Source of the DNA: Merdimonas faecis
GTDB taxonomy: Bacteria > Bacillota > Clostridia > Lachnospirales > Lachnospiraceae
DNA length: 64,000 nt
Direction of reading: 5' to 3'
NCBI RefSeq assembly: GCF_001754075.1
Contig: NZ_MIEH01000014.1
Location: 124,001 to 188,000 of the forward strand
Part shown: in pieces, positions 1 to 8,361 of the stretch
Position numbering within the stretch: the stretch's first letter is position 1
Layout of the letters: each line of letters begins with the position of its first letter
The notes under the pieces: generated by a model
The model's input: only the letters and a program-made list of their open reading frames with translations
Told to the model about the DNA's origin: nothing
Databases searched by the model: none
Program-made: the position numbers and the translations under genes

Positions 1-1
1 C

Positions 2-826
2 GCGGCAGTCGGTTTCCATGTTTATGTTCACATGTCCCAGGATGCCAAACAGTGGAAAAAAGACCTTCTGCGGTCGAAAGGCGTGGAAGTGATCGAGTAT
101 GCCGGAGATTATGGGGCTGCGGTCAAAAAAGGAAGAGAAGAAGCCGAAAAAGATCCCTACAGTTATTTTGTAGATGATGAAAATTCAGTCAATCTGTTCC
201 TGGGATACGCCGTGGCGGCACTGCGCCTCAGAAAGCAGCTGGAAGAGTGCGAAATCAAAGTAGACGATGAGCATCCGCTGTTTGTATACCTTCCCTGCGG
301 AGTCGGCGGCGCGCCGGGCGGAGTGACCTTTGGGCTGAAGCTCATTTACGGAGACAATGTGCATATTTTCTATGAAGAGCCGGTGCAGGCCTGCTGTATG
401 GTCCTTGGCATTGCGACCGGGCTTCACAGCGATATCTGCGTGCAGGACATCGGCCTGTCCGGTAAGACAGAAGCAGACGGCCTGGCGGTGGGGCGCCCGT
501 CCAAATTTGTGGGAAAAACGGTAGAGCATCTTTTGAGCGGCGAATTTACAGTGGAAGATGACAGGCTTTATCTATACATGAAGGCGCTTCTGGATCAGGA
601 ACACATATTTATCGAGCCCAGCTCCTGTGCGGCATTTGCGGGACCGGTACGGATTGAAAAAGAAGAAGCTTGCAGGAAATACTTAGAAGAGCAGGGATTA
701 AGCGACAAGATGGAAAAGGCCGCCCACATCGCCTGGGCCACCGGAGGATCACTGGTGCCGGAAGAGGTAAGAGAGGGCTATCTGAAAAAAGCGGCAGAAG
801 TGGAAAGCTCATCAGACGCAAATTAG
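2..826 (+). CDS. dsdA: D-serine ammonia-lyase, C-terminal part (5' end outside window)
   Basis: This PLP enzyme deaminates D-serine to pyruvate and ammonia in the cytosol. The reading frame is already open at base 2 and reads [17 protein letters not shown], a DsdA signature, so the Met at base 32 is internal and not the start. The segment [17 protein letters not shown] is the glycine-rich loop that grips the PLP phosphate in the DsdA family. About 275 residues are visible of a usual 430-440, so the Lys that binds PLP lies upstream of the window. The C-terminus looks complete. The following small gene starts 21 bases later on the same strand and may be cotranscribed. Confidence 0.93.
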   Translation, partial: AAVGFHVYVHMSQDAKQWKKDLLRSKGVEVIEYAGDYGAAVKKGREEAEKDPYSYFVDDENSVNLFLGYAVAALRLRKQLEECEIKVDDEHPLFVYLPCGVGGAPGGVTFGLKLIYGDNVHIFYEEPVQACCMVLGIATGLHSDICVQDIGLSGKTEADGLAVGRPSKFVGKTVEHLLSGEFTVEDDRLYLYMKALLDQEHIFIEPSSCAAFAGPVRIEKEEACRKYLEEQGLSDKMEKAAHIAWATGGSLVPEEVREGYLKKAAEVESSSDAN

Positions 827-847
827 TCGAAATAGGTGGAGAAGATC

Positions 848-1051
848 ATGAAAAAAGAAACATCACGCCAGAGCGGGGCAGCAAGCTGCGGTACCTGCAC
901 CTACTACATATATGACGACGAATACGAAGAATATGTCTGCGACATCAGCATGGATGAAGACGAATATATCCGCCTGATTTCCGATAAACACTACGAATGT
1001 CCGTATTACAGAAATGGGGACGACTATCGGATCGTGAGGAAGCAGATGTAA
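848..1051 (+). CDS. Small acidic Cys-containing protein (DUF6472-like)
   Basis: A 67-residue protein with motif CGTCTYYIYDDEYEEYVCD near the N-terminus and a later ECPYY, giving four cysteines that could bind a metal. It is very rich in Asp, Glu and Tyr. The start at 848 is chosen because AGGTGGA at 834-840 is a good ribosome site, while the in-frame GTG at 836 would overlap that site. It resembles small DUF6472-type proteins of clostridia, whose function is unknown. That family name is from memory and should be treated as tentative. It follows dsdA closely. A hairpin repeat begins just after its stop. Confidence 0.75.
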   Translation: MKKETSRQSGAASCGTCTYYIYDDEYEEYVCDISMDEDEYIRLISDKHYECPYYRNGDDYRIVRKQM

Positions 1052-1053
1052 AA

Positions 1054-1086
1054 GGGGACAGGGCAAAAGTCAGATAGGGACACCCG
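1054..1086 (+). repeat. Degenerate tandem left ends of the GGGGAC palindrome
   Basis: Two decayed copies of the left flank of the palindrome at 1087 lie directly before it. AAAAGTCAGATAGGGAC at about 1066-1082 matches AAAAGTCAAACGGGGAC at 1087-1103 at most positions. A still shorter GGGGACAGGGC sits at about 1054. They have no matching right arms. This suggests stepwise duplication or decay of the mobile-repeat end. Confidence 0.6.
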
Positions 1087-1143
1087 AAAAGTCAAACGGG
1101 GACGTACACCTTTTGCAAAGGTGTACGTCCCCGTTTGACTTTT
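1087..1143. repeat. REP-like palindrome copy 1
   Basis: A perfect inverted repeat with 27-bp arms (1087-1113 and 1117-1143) and a 3-base TGC loop. The core GGGGACGTACACCTTT is shared with copies at 27399, 47628 and 49921. The outer arm here is AAAAGTCAAAC/GTTTGACTTTT. No T-run follows, so it is not a classic terminator. Palindromes opening with GGGGAC are a known repeat type in Firmicutes, often linked to Y1/TnpA-REP transposases. No such gene is in this window. Confidence 0.9.
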
Positions 1144-1177
1144 CCGCTGCTCTCGCATATAATCATAAGGTACCTTA
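1135..1177 (+). promoter_or_regulatory. marR-MFS promoter and palindromic operator
   Basis: TTGACT (1135-1140), a 17-base spacer and a perfect TATAAT (1158-1163) form a strong sigma-A promoter. The -35 box lies within the right arm of the palindrome at 1087-1143. Directly downstream is the perfect 14-bp dyad ATAAGGTACCTTAT (1164-1177), well placed for autorepression by the MarR protein encoded next. Confidence 0.8.
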
Positions 1178-1198
1178 TTAATAGAGAGGGTGAATGAT

Positions 1199-1651
1199 AT
1201 GAACTTAAAAGACGAAGATGTGGTGGAGATGTTTTTTGAGGTGATGAAACTGAACCGCAGCTATTCGGAGAATCGTTATGGGAATATGGATGTGTTCCGG
1301 GGACAGTACAGCTGTCTTTTTATTTTGGAAAGGACGGGGCCGATCAGCCAGAAGGAGCTGGCTGGGATCCTGCGGATCCGTCCGGCTTCGGCGGGGGAGA
1401 TCTTGGCAAAGCTGGAGCAGAAGGGGTTAGTCCGTCGGACACCGTCCAGGGCAGACGGAAGGGTCCTTCTGGCTTCGTTGACAGAAGAGGGGGCGCAGCG
1501 TGCCGGGCAGGTCAGGAAAGACCGGGCCATTGCCCACAAGGAAATGCTGTCTGGGCTGACGGAGGAGGAAAAGTGTTCCTTTTACCAAACATTAAAAAAG
1601 ATTCGGAATTACTACTTGGAACTGGAGGAAGATCATGGAGACAGAAATTAG
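1199..1651 (+). CDS. MarR-family transcriptional regulator
   Basis: A 150-residue winged-helix repressor. The segment GPISQKELAGILRIRPASAGEILAKLEQKGLVRRTPSRADGR, cited here by its ends and spanning about residues 45-85, shows the helix-turn-helix and the beta-wing with the MarR Asp-Arg signature (SRADGR). The ATG at 1199 is preferred over the in-frame GTG at 1190 because AGAGGG at 1185-1190 is then about 8 bases away. Its 3' end overlaps the MFS gene by 17 bases, so the two are translationally linked. The likely role is ligand-relieved repression of the efflux gene through the dyad at 1164-1177. The ligand is not predictable. Confidence 0.9.
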   Translation: MNLKDEDVVEMFFEVMKLNRSYSENRYGNMDVFRGQYSCLFILERTGPISQKELAGILRIRPASAGEILAKLEQKGLVRRTPSRADGRVLLASLTEEGAQRAGQVRKDRAIAHKEMLSGLTEEEKCSFYQTLKKIRNYYLELEEDHGDRN

Positions 1652-3029
1652 GATGACAGACAGAAAGCGTACAATGATTTTTATTAATATTGTGATCACC
1701 TGCATCGCCTCGTCGATGCTGGCCACGGCGCTGACCACCGCCCTGCCCGCGATCATCTCAGATCTTGAGATCAGTGTGACTGCGGGTCAGTGGCTGACCA
1801 GCGGTTATTCCCTGGCCATGGGGATCATCATGCCGCTGACCGCTTTTTTGATCACGCGGTTTCCGACGAAGCGGCTGTTCCTGACGGGAATGCTGCTGTT
1901 TATTGTGGGGCTTTCTTTGTGCGTGGTTGCGCCTGACTTTCAGGTCATGATGGCGGCCAGGATCCTGCAGGCCTGCGGAAATGGAATCTTAACCTCCATG
2001 GCCCAGGTGATCATCCTGACCATTTACCCGGCGGAAAAACGGGGCACAGCCATGGGCTGGTACGGCCTGTCCATCGGGGCGGCGCCGGTCATCGCACCTA
2101 CGCTTGCCGGGATCATCGTGGATATGTTTGGCTGGCGGGCAATTTTTTACATATCGATCGGCATCATGATGATCTCGCTTGTATGGGCGGTCTTTGTGTT
2201 TGACAACATACTGGAAACAGTCCGGAAAAAATTCGATACCCTGTCGTTTGTGCTTAGCATTTTTGCCTTCGGCGGTCTGACACTGGGAATCGGAAATATC
2301 GGAAGCCACAGCTTTATGAGCGCCCAGGTTCTGCCTGTACTGGTAATCGGACTGTGTGCTTCGGGGCTGTTCGTATACCGGCAGCTTCATTTAGAGGAGC
2401 CGTTCCTGGAGCTGCGGATCCTGAAAAAGAAAAACTATGCGATCAGCGTGGTGGGAAGTATGCTTTTATATTTTGTGATGATGGGATCCTCCATGCTGAT
2501 GCCGCTTTACGCACAGTCTATTATGGGATGTTCGGCCACCGTTTCCGGCCTGATCGTCCTGCCCGGTTCAGCGGTGATGGCTGTCATCAGTCCATTTGCG
2601 GGGAAAATCTATGATAAGCTGGGCATGAAAATATTGTTTGTTACGGGAGCGGTCTGCATGGCCGTAAGCTGCGGCGGCATGTGTCTTCTGACCATGGACA
2701 CTCCGGTGTGGGTGGCAGCTGCCTGGAACACGCTTCGCACCACGGCGATCGGCTGTTTGATGATGCCGCTGGTGACCTGGGGGACCGAGGGGATTGGCTT
2801 TAAAAAGCTTTCCCATGGGACAGCGCTTCTTACTTCTCTGCGGACTGTGGCCGGAGCCATGGGGACAGCGGTGTTTGTAGGCATCATGACGGTTTCCGCC
2901 CAGAACGGTGCGGAAAAGTATGGGGACGAGGCGGCGCTCCACGGGCTGACCACGGCATTTTTCTGGATGACAATAGTGACGATCCTTCTGGTTCTGATGG
3001 GAATCTTTTTCGTGAAGAAAAAAGAGTAA
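1635..3029 (+). CDS. MFS drug efflux transporter, DHA2 (EmrB/QacA) type
   Basis: A 464-residue inner-membrane protein with many hydrophobic segments. It opens with a short polar tail and a first membrane helix (residues about 12-32). TALPAIISDLEISVTAGQWLTSGYSLAMG matches the first loop of DHA2 proton/drug antiporters, here spelled only as a landmark at residues about 33-60. GMLLFIVGLSLCVVAPDF and the motif-C-like WYGLSIGAAPVIAPTLAGII at about 140-160 support antiport. The ATG at 1635 has GGAGGAAGATC before it. It is coupled to marR by a 17-base overlap. Substrate is unknown; multidrug export is the family role. Confidence 0.88.
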   Translation: METEIRMTDRKRTMIFINIVITCIASSMLATALTTALPAIISDLEISVTAGQWLTSGYSLAMGIIMPLTAFLITRFPTKRLFLTGMLLFIVGLSLCVVAPDFQVMMAARILQACGNGILTSMAQVIILTIYPAEKRGTAMGWYGLSIGAAPVIAPTLAGIIVDMFGWRAIFYISIGIMMISLVWAVFVFDNILETVRKKFDTLSFVLSIFAFGGLTLGIGNIGSHSFMSAQVLPVLVIGLCASGLFVYRQLHLEEPFLELRILKKKNYAISVVGSMLLYFVMMGSSMLMPLYAQSIMGCSATVSGLIVLPGSAVMAVISPFAGKIYDKLGMKILFVTGAVCMAVSCGGMCLLTMDTPVWVAAAWNTLRTTAIGCLMMPLVTWGTEGIGFKKLSHGTALLTSLRTVAGAMGTAVFVGIMTVSAQNGAEKYGDEAALHGLTTAFFWMTIVTILLVLMGIFFVKKKE

Positions 3030-3079
3030 TATGCTACAATAATGCATAAGTGAATAAGTAGACAGGAGGATCGTAAGAT

Positions 3080-4198
3080 ATGAAATTATTTGAAGAAAAA
3101 CCGGTGGTACATCGATATGAATATGCGGCGGAATTCATCCGGGATTTTCAGGTGGGAGAAGGCGACTTTATCCTGGCAGGGAAATCCGTATTCGAGGCTC
3201 ATTTTTCTGAGCTTTCTCATACAGGCGCGGTGGTGCGCTATAAGAGCCAGTATGGCCAGGGAGAGCCTACGGATCTTATGGTAGATGCTCTCCTTGAAGA
3301 TTTCCGGAAAACTGACTGTGACCGGATCATTGCCATTGGCGGTGGAGCGGTCATCGATATGGCCAAGATCCTGGTACTGGAGGGAAACGCTTCGGCTGCG
3401 GATATTTACCAGAGGAAGGCGCCGCTAAAAAAGATCCATCGCCTGGTGGCTGTGCCGACTACCTGCGGCGCAGGATCGGAAGTCTCCAACGTATCGATCG
3501 TGGAAATGACCGGGATGCATACCAAGCTGGGGCTGGCCTGTGATGAGATCTATGCGGACGATGCGGTGCTGATCCCGGTGCTTTTGCGGGAGCTTCCCTG
3601 GCATTTCTTTGTAACCAGCGCCATTGATGCATTGATCCATGCGATTGAGTCTTATGTGTCTCCGAAAAGCAATCTCTACACCAGGATGTTTGCAAAAAAG
3701 GCAATGGAGATGTTACTTTCCGGATTCCGGAAGCTTGCAGAGGAAGGGCAGGATTACCGGGAGCATTTGTTTGAAGACTTCCTTGTGGCCAGCAACCTGG
3801 CAGGCATTTCCTTTGGAAATGCAGGAACAGGGGCAGTTCATGCAATGTCCTATCCTTTGAGCGGGGTATATCATGTCACCCACGGAGAAGCCAATTATCA
3901 GTTCCTCACGGCTGTGTTCCAGGCATACCAGGAGAGAGACCCAGAGGGCGGCATCCGGGAATTAAATACATTTCTGGCGGGAATCCTGAATTGTGATGCG
4001 GATGAAGTTTATATAGAGACAGAAAAGCTTCTGAACCGTCTGATCCAGCGCAAACCTCTCCGCGAATACGGCATGAAAGAAGAGGAGATCCGAAGCTTTG
4101 CAAAAAGTGTGGAGGAAGCACAGCAGAGGCTTTTGAATCAGAGCTATGTGAAATTCCAGGCGGAGGATCTGGAAGAAATTTACCGGAAGCTGTATTAA
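3080..4198 (+). CDS. Iron-containing alcohol dehydrogenase, 4-hydroxybutyrate dehydrogenase-like
   Basis: A 372-residue group III (Fe) alcohol dehydrogenase. Seen: the NAD-binding IGGGAVIDMAK (about 86-96), VPTTCGAGSEVS (about 125-136), and metal ligands D183 and H187 in SAIDALIHAIE, H254 in GTGAVHAMSYPL and H268 in YHVTHGEAN. Length and these motifs fit clostridial NAD-dependent 4-hydroxybutyrate dehydrogenase, which reduces succinate semialdehyde. The usual partners of that pathway (CoA transferase, 4-hydroxybutyryl-CoA dehydratase, succinate semialdehyde dehydrogenase) are not next to it. The exact substrate is therefore inferred. A GGAGG site precedes the ATG. Confidence 0.8.
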   Translation: MKLFEEKPVVHRYEYAAEFIRDFQVGEGDFILAGKSVFEAHFSELSHTGAVVRYKSQYGQGEPTDLMVDALLEDFRKTDCDRIIAIGGGAVIDMAKILVLEGNASAADIYQRKAPLKKIHRLVAVPTTCGAGSEVSNVSIVEMTGMHTKLGLACDEIYADDAVLIPVLLRELPWHFFVTSAIDALIHAIESYVSPKSNLYTRMFAKKAMEMLLSGFRKLAEEGQDYREHLFEDFLVASNLAGISFGNAGTGAVHAMSYPLSGVYHVTHGEANYQFLTAVFQAYQERDPEGGIRELNTFLAGILNCDADEVYIETEKLLNRLIQRKPLREYGMKEEEIRSFAKSVEEAQQRLLNQSYVKFQAEDLEEIYRKLY

Positions 4199-4218
4199 GT
4201 GGGAGGATGTAACGTAAG

Positions 4219-4299
4219 ATGCAGGAAGAAAAGAGGCAGATCCGGCGGGTCCTGGTGCGGGACGGCAGCATTGTGGAGCGCATCCGGGCTGTAGAATAA
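4219..4299 (+). CDS. Possible small ORF, 26 residues
   Basis: An ATG-started frame of 26 codons (MQEEKRQIRRVLV...) follows the dehydrogenase after 20 bases. GGGAGG at 4201-4206 could serve as its ribosome site, though the 12-base spacing is long. Nothing recognisable is present. It may be a real short peptide or simply spacer, and conservation in relatives would decide. Confidence 0.25.
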   Translation: MQEEKRQIRRVLVRDGSIVERIRAVE

Positions 4300-4388
4300 T
4301 GATTTTTCTTGCATGCAGCAGCGATAGAAGGTAGACTGTATATTAAAGAAGAAAAAACGGGAAAAGAGCTGTAAAGAGGGGGAAGTCT

Positions 4389-4991
4389 ATGAGGATCTGG
4401 ATGGAGGAGCGTGCGGAGGAGAAGGATCATTTTGCAGCGGGAGTCACCCTGTCTATCATTGGGCTGACAGCCGCGGCCATTGCCGTGCCCTGCGGAATTG
4501 CCGTACTGACATTGATCTTGGACGGGCCAGTGAAAGAAATCTCCATGGCTGCCTGCCTGGGGGCAGTGGCGCTGGTCATATTCCTTGCAAGGAAGATCGG
4601 CAGCAAGGTCCATCAATACTGCACAGTGTTCTGTCAGGACGACGAAGGACGGTTTTTTGCAGTGGATGTCCGGAAATATGTCGGCTGTGGCAGAGGCGTA
4701 ATAGGATTTATACAGATGCTTTCCCAGATGCAGAAAGTAAAGAAAAGCATGAAAGAGAACCATATCCTGGAGCGGTATATGCGTCAGGAACCCAGTCTTA
4801 TTGGGGTAGAGACGCAGATTCTTTCGGTGGACAGGATGAAAATGACGGGCAGCGGATACCGGGTGAGGTGTCGGGTAGAGTATCCGAATAAGAAACGGGG
4901 AAAGCGGACATACCTGCTTGTGAGAGGGTATGAGAATGAGGCAGAGCTGGTGGCGGCTTTTGAGCGGCGGATGAAGAAAAATTTAATCTAA
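4389..4991 (+). CDS. Uncharacterised membrane-anchored protein
   Basis: A 200-residue protein that I do not recognise. Two hydrophobic segments lie at residues about 15-45 and 52-67, joined by a short loop (DGPVKEIS), which suggests a hairpin in the membrane. The remaining 130 residues are soluble and basic, ending KRTYLLVRGYENEAELVAAFERRMKKNLI as a landmark for the C-terminus. An AGAGGGGGAAG site precedes the ATG. It stands alone and ends at the strong terminator at 5025. It marks the edge of normal base composition before the AT-rich island. Confidence 0.7.
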   Translation: MRIWMEERAEEKDHFAAGVTLSIIGLTAAAIAVPCGIAVLTLILDGPVKEISMAACLGAVALVIFLARKIGSKVHQYCTVFCQDDEGRFFAVDVRKYVGCGRGVIGFIQMLSQMQKVKKSMKENHILERYMRQEPSLIGVETQILSVDRMKMTGSGYRVRCRVEYPNKKRGKRTYLLVRGYENEAELVAAFERRMKKNLI

Positions 4992-5024
4992 ATATGACTG
5001 GAGATTGGAAGTCTGGTTTTTTGG

Positions 5025-5067
5025 ACTCTCTTTTTGTTAAACTACGGTTAACAAGAAGAGAGTTTTC
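5025..5067 (+). terminator. Rho-independent terminator
   Basis: Arms 5025-5040 and 5048-5063 give a 16-bp stem with one G-U pair and a 7-base loop, followed by TTTTC. It ends the membrane-protein transcript and insulates the restriction-modification genes. The rest of 5064-5250 is AT-rich. A TATAAT at 5224 has no good -35 and lies too close to the ribosome site to be a confident promoter. Confidence 0.8.
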
Positions 5068-5250
5068 TGTTGTAAAAAGGAGTGATGATATAGGGGTATA
5101 TAGGATAAGTGGAAAGTGAAAATAAACAGGTGTTCTTGTCTTTTGTTTGTAGCAATGTTAAAATAAAACATACCTTTCCGATTGTTAAAAACAGTATTAA
5201 AAATAGACAATATTCATTTAATATATAATTATGAGGAGTGAAGAAAACAG

Positions 5251-6477
5251 ATGAATTTGGTTTCCTTATTTTCTGGATGTGGGGGTATGGACATAGGATT
5301 TGAGGGGGATTTTTTCTGCCTAAAAAAATCTATCAATTTATTTGTGCATCCAGAATGGGTAGAAGAGGATTATGGCGATTGGGTTAAAGTGAAGCCCACA
5401 ACGTTTAATACAATTTTTGCAAATGACATCAGGCCTGATGCAAAAGCGGCATGGGTTTCTTATTTTGGAAATAAGAAAAGGGATGCAAATAAAATATACC
5501 ATCTAGAGAGTATTGTTGACTTGGTAAAAAGGGCTAAAGAAGGGGAGCTGATTTTTCCCCAAAAGGTAGATATAGTAACAGGGGGGTTTCCGTGTCAAGA
5601 TTTTTCTATAGCGGGGAAAAGATTAGGCTTTCGCTCACAAAAAAGCCATTTGGGAGAAACATTGAATAAAGACGAGCCATCTATAGAAAACAGAGGACAA
5701 TTGTACATGTGGATGAGAGAGGTGATCTCTATTACAGAGCCAAAACTTTTTGTTGCCGAGAATGTAAAAGGTTTGACAAATTTGAACGATGCAAAAGAAA
5801 TTATAGAACATGATTTTGCCACGGCAGGGAAAGGAGGATATATTGTTGTGCCGGCTCAAGTTCTTCATGCGGCTGATTATGGTGTGCCGCAATCTCGGGA
5901 TAGAGTGATTTTCTTTGGCTTTAAAAAAAATGCATTAAGAGATGAAGCTTTAAGAGCGCTTAAACAAGAAAGGATACCGGAACACTTTGATCCATATCCA
6001 ATGAAAACCCACGGACATGGAATAGCACCATATGTGACCTGCAGAGAGGCGTTCATTGATTTGGAAGAACCCGATAGAACGCAAGATTTAGCGCAAAAAA
6101 AATATTCCAAGGCGAAATATATGGGAAAACATTGTCAGGGTCAGACGGAAATTAAATTAGACGCTGTGGGTCCAACAATAAGATCTGAACATCATGGAAA
6201 TATTGAATATCGTCGCCTGAGTATAGAGCATGGCGGAAAAAATGAGGAAGAATTGCAAAAAGGACTAAAAGAACGAAGATTGACAGTTAGAGAATGCGCT
6301 AGAATTCAAACATTTCCAGATGAATATCAGTTTATTTTGAAAAAGACAAGTGAAAATAAAAGTGTTTCTGCAAGTGAGGCGTATAAGATAATTGGAAATG
6401 CAGTGCCGTGTGTATTGGCGTACAATATAGCAAAAAACATTGAAAGTAAATGGGAAATTTATTTTAAGGAGAGGTAA
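5251..6477 (+). CDS. DNA (cytosine-5) methyltransferase of a type II system
   Basis: A 408-residue C5-methyltransferase that transfers a methyl group from SAM to cytosine in a specific DNA site. All main motifs are present in order: motif I LFSGCGGMDIGFEG (about 6-19), motif IV GGFPCQDFSIAG with catalytic C115, motif VI ENVKGL (170-175), motif VIII QSRDRVIFFGF (from 214), and motifs IX-X RECARIQTFPDEY and IGNAVPCVLAYNIA near the end. The variable target-recognition part lies at about 230-335. The target site cannot be read from sequence. A nuclease gene and vsr follow at 3 and 22 bases, so it protects host DNA in one operon. Confidence 0.95.
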   Translation: MNLVSLFSGCGGMDIGFEGDFFCLKKSINLFVHPEWVEEDYGDWVKVKPTTFNTIFANDIRPDAKAAWVSYFGNKKRDANKIYHLESIVDLVKRAKEGELIFPQKVDIVTGGFPCQDFSIAGKRLGFRSQKSHLGETLNKDEPSIENRGQLYMWMREVISITEPKLFVAENVKGLTNLNDAKEIIEHDFATAGKGGYIVVPAQVLHAADYGVPQSRDRVIFFGFKKNALRDEALRALKQERIPEHFDPYPMKTHGHGIAPYVTCREAFIDLEEPDRTQDLAQKKYSKAKYMGKHCQGQTEIKLDAVGPTIRSEHHGNIEYRRLSIEHGGKNEEELQKGLKERRLTVRECARIQTFPDEYQFILKKTSENKSVSASEAYKIIGNAVPCVLAYNIAKNIESKWEIYFKER

Positions 6478-6480
6478 GAC

Positions 6481-7533
6481 ATGTGTGATAAAGAGAGCAA
6501 ATATTTACCATTGTTAAAAAACACGGTGCAGAATATCGAAAATAATCTTCAAGAAAAATTTCAAAAAAGTGGAAAAGAAAAAGTGAAGGGGACGGAATTT
6601 GAGGAGATTGTACAGGACGCATTAATTAAATCTGGGTTTCATAAAGAGCAAATTACACATAGTTCCCAAAAGTTTCCGGATTTTGTAATTACAGATATAG
6701 AGTATGGTTATAAAATAGGTGTTGAGGTGAAAAAAACGGATTCAAATAAGTGGGAGGTAATAGGGGGGAGTGTCTTTGAAAGTCTTAAAAATGATGTTGA
6801 AGACACATATATTATAATGGGGAAATTCGGTGGAGACAGGCCAGAAGTACGGCTTAAAAGATATAAGGACTGTTTGCAAGACCTAAGAGTTACCCATAGC
6901 CCGAGGTTTTATCTGGATTTAGACATACCAGATGGAGAGGACTATCTTACTCGTAATCGTGCGGAAGAGCTTTTAAACCTTTCAGGTGACGAATTAAACA
7001 GAAAAATAAGACAATTACTGAGGACAAATAAGTCGACTTGGTGGAGCGAAGGGGAAACTATATCTTATGCCGAATTGAGTTTAGAAGAAAAAAATATGTA
7101 CTTATGTGATGGAATGGCTTTGTTTCCAGAGGTGTTTGGATGTGACTATAGCAATTTTACTCCGTGGTTGGTTTATAGCTGTCTTGTTTGGTGCGGGAAT
7201 GTCAGGGATATTTTTTCGGCGGGAGGAATTGAGTTTTATCAAGATATGTATTTATCGGCGATCATGTATAGAGCGGTTTCTAATATTGATAAAATTGTTA
7301 ATCGTATCGAAAGTATGTCCAATGAAGAAGTTTTGAAATACTGGAAATGTGATGTGCAAACAAGAGAAGAAAGAATAGAAAAATGGACGGAGTTAGTAAA
7401 AGAGAATATTAAGATTTCCAATGAATTAATCGGAAAAAACAAATCTTTAGAGCGGTTTGTTGGAATGAATAATGAAAAAGTATTAGAGAAAATTATTGAA
7501 GAATTTGTCGATATGCTAAAAGAGAATATTTAA
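6481..7533 (+). CDS. Putative type II restriction endonuclease (PD-(D/E)XK)
   Basis: A 350-residue protein starting 3 bases after the methyltransferase stop. Residues 66-84 show a PD-(D/E)XK core: P66-D67 in KFPDFVITD, then E82-V-K84 in IGVEVKKT, with the expected spacing between two beta-strands. No wider family was recognised. Position between a C5 methyltransferase and Vsr makes a cognate restriction enzyme the best call. The second half (about 180-350) is helical and could carry target recognition or dimer contacts. Codon use is AT-rich like its neighbours, consistent with transfer as a unit. Confidence 0.8.
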   Translation: MCDKESKYLPLLKNTVQNIENNLQEKFQKSGKEKVKGTEFEEIVQDALIKSGFHKEQITHSSQKFPDFVITDIEYGYKIGVEVKKTDSNKWEVIGGSVFESLKNDVEDTYIIMGKFGGDRPEVRLKRYKDCLQDLRVTHSPRFYLDLDIPDGEDYLTRNRAEELLNLSGDELNRKIRQLLRTNKSTWWSEGETISYAELSLEEKNMYLCDGMALFPEVFGCDYSNFTPWLVYSCLVWCGNVRDIFSAGGIEFYQDMYLSAIMYRAVSNIDKIVNRIESMSNEEVLKYWKCDVQTREERIEKWTELVKENIKISNELIGKNKSLERFVGMNNEKVLEKIIEEFVDMLKENI

Positions 7534-7555
7534 TTTAAGAAGAGGTGTCATGGCT

Positions 7556-8014
7556 ATGGGAAGGTATACTCAGGAGCAGACACATAGGATTATGGGATCT
7601 GTGCATTCTAAAAATACAAATATTGAGGTTAAGCTCTGCAAAGAATTATGGCGTAGAGGATACAGATACCGGAAAAATGTAACAAATCTTCCGGGAAAGC
7701 CGGATATTGTTTTTACAAAGTATAAGCTTGCTATTTTTTGTGATGCAGAGTTTTGGCATGGAAAAGATTGGGAAATCTTAAAACCAAAATTAGAGCGGGG
7801 GAAAAATCCGGATTTTTGGGTCAATAAAATTGAAAAAAACCGTCATAGAGATTATGAAGTTAATCAAACGCTTTGTTTTATGGGGTGGACTGTTTTAAGA
7901 TTTTGGGGGAAAGAGATATTATCTCAAACAGACGAATGTGTCAGGGTTATAGAAGAGACGATATTTGAAATTAAACTGGCTGAATTTGACAATAGCTATG
8001 AGACAGAGGAATAA
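7556..8014 (+). CDS. vsr: Very short patch repair endonuclease
   Basis: Vsr nicks 5' of the T in T:G mismatches that arise when 5-methylcytosine deaminates, and so guards the sites methylated by the upstream enzyme. From the start at 7556 the 152-residue protein shows SVHSKNTNIEVKL with E24, YRKNVTNLPGKPDIVF with catalytic-type D50, and FWHG with H68, as in the E. coli enzyme (E25, D51, then His). The family HGCFWH is here DAEFWH. The second ATG (7556) is preferred over 7550 because AGAGGTG at 7541-7547 is then 8 bases away. Last gene of the restriction-modification operon. Confidence 0.92.
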   Translation: MGRYTQEQTHRIMGSVHSKNTNIEVKLCKELWRRGYRYRKNVTNLPGKPDIVFTKYKLAIFCDAEFWHGKDWEILKPKLERGKNPDFWVNKIEKNRHRDYEVNQTLCFMGWTVLRFWGKEILSQTDECVRVIEETIFEIKLAEFDNSYETEE

Positions 8015-8105
8015 GTGAAGATAAAATTTAAAGGTTATAAGAATATTAAGTTTAAGTGATTTGTCATAGAAAATCAAGGTAGAAGTAAGCTGTTGGAGGA
8101 GAGAT

Positions 8106-8327
8106 ATGTTTCATAAAAAAAGGATAATGATGTCGGCTTATAATCCGGAGACACATATTCCGGTCATTCGCTGTAGTATCTGCAATGGAGAGCAGGTGGC
8201 CGGTTTTCAGGAAATCACGACAGGTAAATTTACAGACATTTGTCTGATCAAAGATGAGAAAGATTTGATAATCTTTCGAAATGAATACGGAATCAGAGAC
8301 GGACAGGAGATAAAAAAGATTTATTGA
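8106..8327 (+). CDS. Small CxxC protein of unknown function
   Basis: A 73-residue protein with RCSICNGEQVAGF, a CxxC pair that may bind zinc. Similar small clostridial proteins are sometimes labelled aspartate dehydrogenase, which this length and fold cannot support. GGAGGAG at 8095-8101 lies 4 bases before the ATG, an excellent site. An inner ATG pair at 8127 is a weaker alternative. Base composition returns towards the host norm here, so it lies at the right edge of the AT-rich island. The next gene follows by 34 bases. Confidence 0.7.
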   Translation: MFHKKRIMMSAYNPETHIPVIRCSICNGEQVAGFQEITTGKFTDICLIKDEKDLIIFRNEYGIRDGQEIKKIY

Positions 8328-8361
8328 GAAATGCCGGGGTGAAGAAAAGGAGATGAAAGCC

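Noticed and set aside
3906-4763. 285-codon open frame on the minus strand
   Set aside because: It runs antisense to the 3' end of the dehydrogenase and across the membrane-protein gene, has no ribosome site, and its His/Pro/Ser-rich translation looks like a shadow.
5224-5229. TATAAT as the methyltransferase promoter
   Set aside because: No usable -35 at 16-18 bases, and the start point would fall on the ribosome site. The true promoter is probably further upstream in the AT-rich gap.
5251-8014. Island as part of a prophage or integrative element
   Set aside because: No integrase, phage, conjugation or attachment-site repeats were found on either side.
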